64,000 nt of DNA from an uncultured Alistipes sp. (GTDB lineage: Bacteria > Bacteroidota > Bacteroidia > Bacteroidales > Rikenellaceae): positions 92,060 through 156,059 of the forward strand of contig CASELE010000001.1 of assembly GCA_949288735.1 (NCBI GenBank). Direction: 5' to 3'. A program made the translations under genes and the position numbers. The stretch's first letter is position 1. Every line of letters begins with the position of its first letter. The notes beneath the pieces were generated by a model. That model worked only from the letters and a program-made list of their open reading frames with translations, was not told the origin of the DNA and did not search any database. Below, in pieces: positions 18,966 through 26,341 of this stretch.

Positions 18966-18973
18966 CAAATTTA
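18966..18973 (-). promoter_or_regulatory. Putative -7 element of the second AraC gene
   Basis: TAAATTTG on the minus strand, about 11 bases upstream of the chosen start, implying a very short leader. Confidence 0.45.
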
Positions 18974-19060
18974 CCTCTTTTCCGGAGATACGTCATGAAA
19001 AATCCGGAAAAACGATACGTATTGCCCCCATATCGTTACCTCCTTCCGCGAGCGGCGCCC

Positions 19061-19068
19061 TAACTTTG
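19061..19068 (+). promoter_or_regulatory. Putative -7 element of the exported redox operon
   Basis: TAACTTTG, 36 bases before the first start codon at 19104 and divergent from the AraC gene. No clear -33 TTTG. Confidence 0.5.
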
Positions 19069-19103
19069 TCCTCGGCTCCGGGAAGAGAGCTAAAAAACGG
19101 AAC

Positions 19104-19637
19104 ATGTGGAGACATATCATCATTCCGGGCATCGCGCTCGTCCTCCTCGTCTCGTCGTGCGGAACGGAGAGAGTAAGGAGCAAAGAGACAACGGTCCGGA
19201 TAGAGACAAGCGAAACAGGCATGGACAAGAAAATCACAAAAACAGGGCCGGCGCTCCGTCCGACACCGACAACGGCGGTCGGATGTACGAAGCAGCCGAT
19301 GGCGGACGACGGCATCGTGCGACTGTCGAAAATCGTGGTTCGGCCCCAATACCTCGATCAATACATAAGGCTTGCGGTCGAGGTGGGCGAGATCTCTCTG
19401 CGCACAGAACCGGGCGTGCTGACCATGTACGCCGTCAGCGAGAAGGAGGACCCATGCCGGATCACCATTCTGGAAACCTACGCGAGCCGTGAGGCCTACG
19501 AACTGCATGTGGCCTCGGGCCACTTCCGACGCTACAAGCAGGCTACGCTGCACATGATCGAGTCGCTGGAACTCTCCGACCAGACTCCGCTCAACCCGGC
19601 GAGCCGAATCGAGAACTTCATCCAGTCAGAACCATGA
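19104..19637 (+). CDS. Lipoprotein with antibiotic-biosynthesis-monooxygenase (ABM) domain
   Basis: 177 residues. The signal ends in LLVSSC (lipobox, Cys19). After a charged linker of about 50 residues comes an ABM/YgiN-type ferredoxin-like domain: VRLSKIVVRPQYLDQYIRLA, EPGVLTMYAVSEKEDPCRI, ILETYASREAYELHVASGHF. Such domains act on quinols or heme. Its stop overlaps the next start as ATGA. It opens an operon with a CMD-cupin protein and an exported flavodoxin. Confidence 0.8.
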   Translation: MWRHIIIPGIALVLLVSSCGTERVRSKETTVRIETSETGMDKKITKTGPALRPTPTTAVGCTKQPMADDGIVRLSKIVVRPQYLDQYIRLAVEVGEISLRTEPGVLTMYAVSEKEDPCRITILETYASREAYELHVASGHFRRYKQATLHMIESLELSDQTPLNPASRIENFIQSEP

Positions 19638-20482
19638 AATCCGATAGTACCATGAAACGAATCTTCCTGATTTTCCTGTTCAGTTTTCTAACAATCAATG
19701 CTATGGCACAGAAAAAAGCAGTACAGACAGCCGGACGCGACCAGCTCGGCGAGTTCGCGCCCAAGTTCGCCGAACTCAACGACGACGTACTCTTCGGCGA
19801 GGTATGGAGCCGCACAGACCGGCTCGGCCTGCGCGACCGCAGCCTGGTTACGGTCACCTCGCTCATCAGTCAGGGCATCACCGACAACTCGCTGACATAT
19901 CACCTGCAGTCGGCGAAGGAGAACGGCGTTACCCGAACCGAAATCGCCGAAGTCATCACCCATGTCGGCTTCTATGCCGGGTGGCCGAAGGCCTGGGCGG
20001 CATTCCGGCTCGCCCGGGAGGTATGGGCCGAAGATACGGCCGGAGCCGATGCCCGCGCCGCCTTCCAGCGCGGGATGATCTTCCCCGTCGGCGAACCGAA
20101 CAAAGCCTATGCACGATACTTTACGGGCAACAGCTACCTCGCTCCCCTGTCGTCCGGTCCGATTTCGTTCGCCAACGTGACGTTCGAACCCGGCTGCCGC
20201 AACAACTGGCATATCCATCGTGCGACGAAGGGAGGCGGACAGCTGCTCGTCGGCGTGGCCGGACGGGGCTGGTACCAGGAAGAGGGCAAACCAGCGCAGG
20301 AGATTCTGCCTGGCACGATCATCCGCATTCCCGCGAACGTCAAGCACTGGCACGGCGCCGCCGCCGACAGCTGGTTCGCTCACCTCGCCTTCGAGATTCC
20401 GGGTGAGGAGAGCTCCAACGAATGGCTGGAGCCCGTATCGGACGAAGCGTACGGCAAACTGCAAAGAGACGATGAAAACTAA
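19634..20482 (+). CDS. Exported carboxymuconolactone-decarboxylase-like/cupin fusion
   Basis: 282 residues from 19634 (ATGA overlap with the upstream stop). A start at 19652 (MKRIFLIFLFSF) would give a cleaner signal peptide. Residues about 30-130 are a CMD/AhpD-like helical domain (LRDRSLVTVTSLISQGITDN..HLQSAKENGVTRTEIAEVITH), but its usual CxxC pair is not seen, so it fits the decarboxylase branch. The second half is a cupin (NNWHIHRATKGGGQLLVGVA; IRIPANVKHWHGA) with metal-binding His residues. The next gene starts 11 bases before its stop. Confidence 0.85.
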   Translation: MKSDSTMKRIFLIFLFSFLTINAMAQKKAVQTAGRDQLGEFAPKFAELNDDVLFGEVWSRTDRLGLRDRSLVTVTSLISQGITDNSLTYHLQSAKENGVTRTEIAEVITHVGFYAGWPKAWAAFRLAREVWAEDTAGADARAAFQRGMIFPVGEPNKAYARYFTGNSYLAPLSSGPISFANVTFEPGCRNNWHIHRATKGGGQLLVGVAGRGWYQEEGKPAQEILPGTIIRIPANVKHWHGAAADSWFAHLAFEIPGEESSNEWLEPVSDEAYGKLQRDDEN

Positions 20483-21035
20483 GATATTTCTGACGCTCGC
20501 CGTCGGCATCCTGTTCACCAACATTCACTTGCAAGCCATGACTCGGAATAGCAGCTACGGGGAGAATCCCCGCGTACTGATCGCCTATTTTTCGGCAACG
20601 GGAACAACGGCCCGCATCGCCCGGCAGCTGGCCGATATCACCGGAGGCACGCTCTATGCCATCAGGCCGGAGCGGCCCTATACGGACGACGATCTCGACT
20701 GGCGCAATCCCCGTTCGCGCAGCTCCGTCGAGATGAACGATCCGGAGTCGCGCCCGGCCATCCGCGAGAAGATGGCCGACATCAACGCATACGACGTGAT
20801 CTATGTCGGCTATCCCGTCTGGTGGGATCTCGCCCCGCGCATTGTCAACACATTCATCGAGAGCCACGATCTGAGGGGAAAGACCGTCATTCCGTTCGCC
20901 ACGTCGGGCAGCAGCCCGATCCGCAACAGCGCGGCGGTACTGAGGAGCACCTACCCCGAACTGCGCTGGCAGGAGGGACGTCTGCTCAACCGTCCTGACG
21001 AGAGGGAACTCCGCGAATGGGTCGTCGGACGCTGA
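20472..21035 (+). CDS. Flavodoxin with export signal
   Basis: 187 residues from the ATG at 20472, which overlaps the upstream gene by 11 bases. The FMN-binding loop is visible in VLIAYFSATGTTARIARQLA, followed by IYVGYPVWWDLAPR and FATSGSSPI, all typical of the flavodoxin_4 type. The first 23 residues (MKTKIFLTLAVGILFTNIHL) look like a signal peptide, which is unusual for a flavodoxin. All three operon genes carry export signals, suggesting extracytoplasmic redox work on a small quinone-like molecule (inference). Confidence 0.85.
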   Translation: MKTKIFLTLAVGILFTNIHLQAMTRNSSYGENPRVLIAYFSATGTTARIARQLADITGGTLYAIRPERPYTDDDLDWRNPRSRSSVEMNDPESRPAIREKMADINAYDVIYVGYPVWWDLAPRIVNTFIESHDLRGKTVIPFATSGSSPIRNSAAVLRSTYPELRWQEGRLLNRPDERELREWVVGR

Positions 21036-21055
21036 TTACCGGAGCCGCAAAAGAT

Positions 21056-21103
21056 AAAAACGGAGGCAGGGAGCGATTGCATGATCGCTCCCTGCCTCCG
21101 TTT
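21056..21103. terminator. Strong bidirectional terminator
   Basis: A perfect 17-bp stem pairs 21061-21077 with 21084-21100 (CGGAGGCAGGGAGCGAT arm) around a 6-base loop. A-tract before and T-tract after serve both the redox operon and the converging tRNA-Lys. Confidence 0.9.
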
Positions 21104-21178
21104 GGTGATCCCGCTGGGGCTCGAACCCAGGACCCCAACATTAAAAGTGTTGTGCTCTACCTGCTGAGCTACGGGATC
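21103..21178 (-). tRNA. tRNA-Lys (anticodon TTT)
   Basis: 76 bases including an encoded CCA. The acceptor arms GATCCCG and CGGGATC pair perfectly. D-arm region GCTCAGCAGGTAGAGC, anticodon loop CTTTTAA with TTT, and T-arm GGTTCGAGCCC are all present on the minus strand. Confidence 0.97.
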
Positions 21179-21241
21179 TCCGATGCCGAAGAGCCGACAC
21201 GCGGCCGATCTTTTTCAGCGGGCACAAATGTAGGGATTATT

Positions 21242-21271
21242 TTTGTATTGCCAAAAAAAAAGCTACTTTTG
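21242..21271 (+). promoter_or_regulatory. Promoter of the carboxynorspermidine dehydrogenase gene
   Basis: TTTG (21242-21245), 18 bases, TACTTTTG (21264-21271): a near-consensus Bacteroidetes promoter 50 bases before the start codon. Confidence 0.7.
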
Positions 21272-21320
21272 TTGCGCGCAATACAATGCGGAAATTAACC
21301 CTATAACGGAACTGTTCAAT

Positions 21321-22508
21321 ATGAAAGCCTTGATCATCGGCGCCGGCGGTGTCGGCACCGTGGTGACCCAGAAGATTGCCGCCAACCCCGTCTTCACGGA
21401 GGTGATGCTCGCAAGCCGCACCAAATCCAAATGCGATGCCGTGGCGGCAGCCATCGGCGGCGGGCGCGTGCAGACCGCACAGGTCGATGCCGACAGCGTA
21501 CCGGAACTCTGCGCCCTCTTCCGGAGTTTCGGGCCGGACATCGTGGTCAACGTTGCCCTGCCCTACCAGGATCTCACGATCATGGACGCCTGTCTCGAGT
21601 GCGGCGTCAACTACCTCGATACGGCCAACTACGAACCCAAGGACGAGGCTCATTTCGAATATTCGTGGCAGTGGGCCTACCAGGACCGATTCAAGGCCAA
21701 GGGGCTCACGGCGATTCTGGGCTGCGGCTTCGATCCGGGCGTGACGGCCGTCTTCACGGCCTATGCGGCCAAGCACCATTTCGACGAAATCCACTATCTC
21801 GATATCGTGGACTGCAACGCCGGTAACCACGGCATGGCTTTCGCCACCAACTTCAACCCCGAAATCAATATCCGCGAGGTGACGCAGAAGGGGCGTTACT
21901 ACGAGAACGGCCGTTGGGTCGTGACCGAACCGCACGAGATACACAAGCCCCTGCACTACCCCGAAATCGGCGAGCGCGAATCGTATGTCATCTATCACGA
22001 GGAACTCGAGTCGCTCGTGAAGAACTACCCCACCATCAAACGTGCCCGCTTCTGGATGACCTTCGGACAGGAGTACCTCACGCATCTGCGCGTGATTCAG
22101 AACATCGGCATGGCTCGCATCGACCCTATTCTCTACAACGGCGTGGAGATCGTGCCGATCCAGTTTCTCAAGGCGGTGCTCCCCGATCCCAAATCGCTCG
22201 GCGCCAACTACCACGGACAGACTTCGATCGGATGCCGCATCCGGGGCATCAAGGATGGCAAGGAGCGTACCTATTACATCTATAACAACTGCGACCACGA
22301 GCAGGCTTACCGCGAAACGGGAACGCAGGCCGTCAGCTTCACGACGGGTGTTCCGGCGGCACTCGGCGCCTCGATGTGGGCCAAGGGACTCTGGCGCGGC
22401 GCCGGCGTCTTCAACGTCGAGGAGTTCGATCCCGATCCGTTCCTGGCCGAGCTGGGACCGCAGGGGCTGCCGTGGCACGAGCTTTTCGACGTGGATCTGG
22501 AGGTCTGA
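21321..22508 (+). CDS. Carboxynorspermidine dehydrogenase (saccharopine dehydrogenase family)
   Basis: 395 residues, the size of CANSDH/'lys1-like' enzymes. It would condense aspartate semialdehyde with a diamine (diaminopropane or putrescine) using NADPH to give carboxynorspermidine or carboxyspermidine. Seen: the Rossmann start MKALIIGAGGVGTVVTQKIA, YLDTANYEPKDEAHFEYSWQ, and AILGCGFDPGVTAVFTAYAA followed by HYLDIVDCNAGNHG, which mark this branch rather than lysine-pathway saccharopine reductase. Its partner decarboxylase is at 55542-56672. Single-gene unit with its own promoter and terminator. Confidence 0.9.
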   Translation: MKALIIGAGGVGTVVTQKIAANPVFTEVMLASRTKSKCDAVAAAIGGGRVQTAQVDADSVPELCALFRSFGPDIVVNVALPYQDLTIMDACLECGVNYLDTANYEPKDEAHFEYSWQWAYQDRFKAKGLTAILGCGFDPGVTAVFTAYAAKHHFDEIHYLDIVDCNAGNHGMAFATNFNPEINIREVTQKGRYYENGRWVVTEPHEIHKPLHYPEIGERESYVIYHEELESLVKNYPTIKRARFWMTFGQEYLTHLRVIQNIGMARIDPILYNGVEIVPIQFLKAVLPDPKSLGANYHGQTSIGCRIRGIKDGKERTYYIYNNCDHEQAYRETGTQAVSFTTGVPAALGASMWAKGLWRGAGVFNVEEFDPDPFLAELGPQGLPWHELFDVDLEV

Positions 22509-22540
22509 TCATCAGGCGGAACCTACATTGTACGAAAAAT

Positions 22541-22573
22541 GGAGCGGTGTCCCTTTTGTCGGGACACCGCTCC
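22541..22573 (+). terminator. Terminator after carboxynorspermidine dehydrogenase
   Basis: A 13-bp perfect stem pairs 22541-22553 (GGAGCGGTGTCCC) with 22561-22573 around the loop TTTTGTC, 33 bases after the stop. The rest of this 350-base gap to rmlA holds only the rmlA promoter and leader. Confidence 0.75.
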
Positions 22574-22636
22574 GCACTTATCCGCCGGGGAAATAGGTGA
22601 GGGACACCCTGCCGAAAGGGAAAAAACCGGCAGGAG

Positions 22637-22667
22637 TTGGCCGGTCGGTGTTTTTTTCTTATCTTTG
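22637..22667 (+). promoter_or_regulatory. Promoter of the rml/polysaccharide operon
   Basis: TTGG (22637-22640), 19 bases, TATCTTTG (22660-22667). This gives a leader of roughly 190 bases before rmlA, long enough to hold an attenuation element, as is common for Bacteroidetes polysaccharide loci. Confidence 0.65.
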
Positions 22668-22861
22668 TACCTCACCGTGGTACAATGCGACATTACGCCG
22701 CATCTTTGCCCGGATCTGCGACCGGATGAGCGAAAAGGAACAATACCGCAACGAAACGGCACCCCGCGGCTTCTGCCATAAGAGTGCCGGGATATTCCGT
22801 GCGGCCGCTCCGGCTCGGAATCCGCGACAGGACATGTGACACTCCAACAACCTCCCGAATC

Positions 22862-23752
22862 ATGAAAGGCATCGTTCTGGCCGGCGGTTCCGGCACCCGA
22901 CTCTACCCCATCACGAAGGGGGTGAGCAAGCAGCTTCTGCCCATCTATGACAAACCGATGGTCTACTACCCCATCTCGGTGCTGATGCTCGCCGGCATTC
23001 GCGAGATTCTGATCATCTCCACCCCCACGGATCTGCCCGGATTCCAGCGTCTGCTGGGCGACGGATCGGATTTCGGGGTGCGGTTCGAATACGCCGAGCA
23101 GCCTTCGCCCGACGGTCTGGCCCAGGCGTTCCTGATCGGCGAGCGGTTCATCGGCAACGACAGCGTCTGCCTCGTGCTGGGCGACAACATCTTCCACGGC
23201 GCCGGCCTTTCCGATTATCTGCGTGCGGCGGTCCGCCGTGCCGAAGAGGAGCAGAAGGCGACCGTCTTCGGTTATTGGGTCGACGATCCCGAGCGCTACG
23301 GCGTAGCCGAATTCGACAAGGCGGGCAACTGCCTCTCGATCGAGGAGAAGCCCGCCCGTCCGAAGTCGAACTATGCGGTGGTGGGGCTCTATTTCTACCC
23401 CAACCGAGTGGTCGAAGTGGCCAAAGGAGTCCGTCCTTCGGCCCGTGGCGAACTGGAGATCACGTCGGTCAACCAGGAGTTTCTGCGGTCGGGAGACCTG
23501 AAGGTGCAGACCCTCGCCCGAGGCTACGCGTGGCTCGATACCGGAACGCACGACTCGCTGGCCGAGGCATCGATATTCGTCGAGGTAATCGAAAAACGCC
23601 AGGGACTCAAGATCGCCTGTCTTGAGGGTATCGCCTACCGCAACGGCTGGATCGACGAGGAGAAGATGCGGGCTCTGGCACAGCCCATGATCAAGAACCA
23701 GTACGGGCAGTATCTGCTCAAGGTAATAGACGAATTGAAGAGAGACCGATGA
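22862..23752 (+). CDS. rmlA: Glucose-1-phosphate thymidylyltransferase
   Basis: 296 residues, normal RmlA length. It makes dTDP-glucose from glucose-1-phosphate and dTTP, the first step to dTDP-L-rhamnose. Seen: [20 protein letters not shown] at the N-terminus (nucleotide loop), [29 protein letters not shown] with the catalytic Asp, and [10 protein letters not shown]. First gene of a run in which each start overlaps or closely follows the previous stop: rmlA-rmlC-rmlD-rmlB. It shares an ATGA overlap with rmlC. Confidence 0.97.
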   Translation: MKGIVLAGGSGTRLYPITKGVSKQLLPIYDKPMVYYPISVLMLAGIREILIISTPTDLPGFQRLLGDGSDFGVRFEYAEQPSPDGLAQAFLIGERFIGNDSVCLVLGDNIFHGAGLSDYLRAAVRRAEEEQKATVFGYWVDDPERYGVAEFDKAGNCLSIEEKPARPKSNYAVVGLYFYPNRVVEVAKGVRPSARGELEITSVNQEFLRSGDLKVQTLARGYAWLDTGTHDSLAEASIFVEVIEKRQGLKIACLEGIAYRNGWIDEEKMRALAQPMIKNQYGQYLLKVIDELKRDR

Positions 23753-24321
23753 AAGTCATTCAGACCGGGATCGAGGGCGTCGTCATCATCGAGCCCGACG
23801 TGTTCGGCGACGAACGCGGCTACTTTTTCGAAAGCTATTCGCAGGCCCGTTTCGACGCAATGGTGCGCCCCGTGCGCTTCGTACAGGACAACGAGTCGAA
23901 ATCGAAGCGCGGCGTGCTGCGCGGCCTCCATTTCCAGAAGGGAGCCGACGCCCAGTCGAAGCTCGTGCGCGTGGTACGCGGGCGCGTGCTCGACGTGGCC
24001 GTGGACATCCGCCGCGGATCGCCCACCTTCGGACGTCATGTCGCCGTAGAGCTGACCGAAGAGAACAAGCGGCAATTCTTCGTGCCGCGCGGTTTCGCCC
24101 ACGGCTTCTCGGTCCTGAGCGACGAGGCCGTATTCCAGTACAAGTGCGACAATCTCTATGCGCCCCATTCCGAAGGAGCCATTGCCTGGGACGACCCCGA
24201 TCTCGGCATCGACTGGCGGCTCGATCCCGCCGAGGTGCTCCTTTCGCCCAAGGACCGGATGCATCCGCGGCTGAAAGACGCCCCCGAACTCTTCGACTAT
24301 CACACGGACTACTATGCGTAA
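23749..24321 (+). CDS. rmlC: dTDP-4-dehydrorhamnose 3,5-epimerase
   Basis: 190 residues. It epimerises dTDP-4-keto-6-deoxyglucose at C3 and C5. Seen: [19 protein letters not shown], then [20 protein letters not shown] with the catalytic His in [25 protein letters not shown], and the [20 protein letters not shown] core. Overlaps rmlA by four bases and rmlD by eight, so translation is probably coupled. Confidence 0.97.
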   Translation: MKVIQTGIEGVVIIEPDVFGDERGYFFESYSQARFDAMVRPVRFVQDNESKSKRGVLRGLHFQKGADAQSKLVRVVRGRVLDVAVDIRRGSPTFGRHVAVELTEENKRQFFVPRGFAHGFSVLSDEAVFQYKCDNLYAPHSEGAIAWDDPDLGIDWRLDPAEVLLSPKDRMHPRLKDAPELFDYHTDYYA

Positions 24322-25174
24322 CATTCTGATAACGGGTGCCAACGGGCAACTCGGAAACGAGATGCGCCGCCTCGGAGCCGAGTCCGGCAACCGCTACATC
24401 TGCACCGATGTGGCCGAACTCGACATCACCTCCGAAGAGGCCGTGCGTCGTATGATGGCCGAGGAGCATGCGGACGTCATCGTAAACTGCGCCGCCTACA
24501 CCAATGTGGACAAGGCGGAGGAGGAGGAAGAACGCGCCGACCTGCTGAACCACAAGGCTCCCGCCATCCTGGCAGCTGCCGCGAGGGATTTCGGCGCGAC
24601 ACTCATACACGTATCGACCGACTACGTTTTCGACGGCACCGGACATCTGCCCTATACCGAGCAGGATCCTACGGGGCCGACAAGCGCCTACGGACGGACG
24701 AAACTCGCAGGTGAAGCCGCGATTCAGCAGTCGGGGTGCAACTACTTGATTTTCCGTACTGCCTGGCTGTATTCCGAATTCGGGAACAACTTTCTGAAGA
24801 CCATGCTTCGCCTCACGGGCGAACGCGAACGGCTGACGGTTGTCTTCGATCAGATAGGTACGCCAACCTACGCGGCCGACCTCGCCGGAGCCATATTCCG
24901 AATCGTCGAGGAGGGCGCCTACACCGGCTGCAACGGCATCTACCACTACTCGGACGAAGGGGTCTGCTCGTGGTACGACTTCGCCACTGCCATAGCCAGG
25001 CACGCCGGACATGCGAAGTGCGAGATTCTCCCCTGTCATTCATGGGAGTACCCCTCGAAAGTACGCCGCCCGGCCTATTCGGTGCTGGACAAAAGCAAGG
25101 TGAAGGAGAGTTTCGACCTGCGCATCCCACATTGGCACGATGCGATGGAGCGCTGCATGCAACGATTGAAATAA
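24314..25174 (+). CDS. rmlD: dTDP-4-dehydrorhamnose reductase
   Basis: 286 residues. It performs the final NAD(P)H reduction to dTDP-L-rhamnose. Seen: the Rossmann motif [42 protein letters not shown], and the YGRTKLAGE Tyr-Lys pair of extended short-chain reductases. It overlaps rmlC by eight bases and is followed by rmlB after 14 bases. Confidence 0.97.
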   Translation: MRNILITGANGQLGNEMRRLGAESGNRYICTDVAELDITSEEAVRRMMAEEHADVIVNCAAYTNVDKAEEEEERADLLNHKAPAILAAAARDFGATLIHVSTDYVFDGTGHLPYTEQDPTGPTSAYGRTKLAGEAAIQQSGCNYLIFRTAWLYSEFGNNFLKTMLRLTGERERLTVVFDQIGTPTYAADLAGAIFRIVEEGAYTGCNGIYHYSDEGVCSWYDFATAIARHAGHAKCEILPCHSWEYPSKVRRPAYSVLDKSKVKESFDLRIPHWHDAMERCMQRLK

Positions 25175-25188
25175 AGCTGTCCAACCAT

Positions 25189-26304
25189 ATGAAACGCAAC
25201 ATTCTGATTACCGGAGGCGCCGGTTTCATCGGGTCGCACGTCGTGCGGCTTTTCGTCACGAAATATCCCGATTACCGGATCGTGAATCTCGACAAGCTGA
25301 CCTATGCGGGGAACCTCGAGAACCTCCGCGACATCGAAGATCGCCCCAACTACCGCTTCGAGAAGGCGGACATCTGCGACTTCGATACCGTCTGCGAACT
25401 TTTCCGCCGATACGATATCGACGGAGTCATCCACCTTGCGGCCGAGAGTCACGTTGACCGCTCGATCCGCGATCCATTCACCTTTGCCCGCACCAACGTG
25501 CTCGGTACGCTGAGTCTACTGCAGGCGGCACGGCTCTACTGGGAGGCGAAACCCGAAAAGTACGAGGGGAAGCGTTTCTACCACATTTCGACCGATGAAG
25601 TGTACGGCGCACTGGAGCTCACCCGTCCCGAAGGGGCCCGGTCCGACTTCTCGGCCCACGAGGTCTACGGCGACGAATTCTTCACCGAGGAGACCAAATA
25701 CAATCCCCACAGTCCCTACTCGGCCTCGAAGGCGTCGTCAGACCACTTCGTCCGGGCCTTCCACGATACCTACGGTATGCCGACCGTCGTTACGAACTGC
25801 TCGAACAACTACGGCCCGTATCAGTTTCCCGAAAAACTCATTCCGTTATTCATCAACAACATACGTCACGAAAAGCCGCTCCCCGTCTACGGTCGCGGCG
25901 AGAACGTGCGCGACTGGCTCTACGTCGAGGACCACGCCCGTGCCATCGATCTCATCTTCCATAAGGGCAAGGTGGCCGATACATATAATATCGGCGGATT
26001 CAACGAATGGCGCAACATCGACCTCATCCGCGTCCTTGTCCGCACGGTGGATAGGCTGCTCGGACGGCCCGAGGGCGCTTCGGAGAGACTCATCACCTTC
26101 GTGACCGACCGTGCCGGCCACGACCTGCGCTACGCCATCGACTCGCGCAAGCTGAAGAACGAACTGGGTTGGGAGCCTTCGCTCCAGTTCGAGGAGGGAA
26201 TCGAGAAGACGGTACGCTGGTATCTAGAACACCAGGAATGGATGGACCGCATCACCTCGGGCGAATACGAGCTTTACTACGAAACGATGTACCGCTACAG
26301 ATAG
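25189..26304 (+). CDS. rmlB: dTDP-glucose 4,6-dehydratase
   Basis: 371 residues from the ATG at 25189; the longer open frame upstream overlaps rmlD and is not used. It turns dTDP-glucose into dTDP-4-keto-6-deoxyglucose with bound NAD. Seen: ILITGGAGFIGSHVVRLF, HLAAESHVDRSI, FYHISTDEVYG, YSASKASSDHFVRAFHDTYG with Tyr and Lys, and NCSNNYGPYQFPEKLIPLFI. RmlB is the last of the four rhamnose genes although its reaction comes second. Confidence 0.97.
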   Translation: MKRNILITGGAGFIGSHVVRLFVTKYPDYRIVNLDKLTYAGNLENLRDIEDRPNYRFEKADICDFDTVCELFRRYDIDGVIHLAAESHVDRSIRDPFTFARTNVLGTLSLLQAARLYWEAKPEKYEGKRFYHISTDEVYGALELTRPEGARSDFSAHEVYGDEFFTEETKYNPHSPYSASKASSDHFVRAFHDTYGMPTVVTNCSNNYGPYQFPEKLIPLFINNIRHEKPLPVYGRGENVRDWLYVEDHARAIDLIFHKGKVADTYNIGGFNEWRNIDLIRVLVRTVDRLLGRPEGASERLITFVTDRAGHDLRYAIDSRKLKNELGWEPSLQFEEGIEKTVRWYLEHQEWMDRITSGEYELYYETMYRYR

Positions 26305-26341
26305 GAGCGTTTAACGAATACGAAACAAAGTGAAGGAGAAG

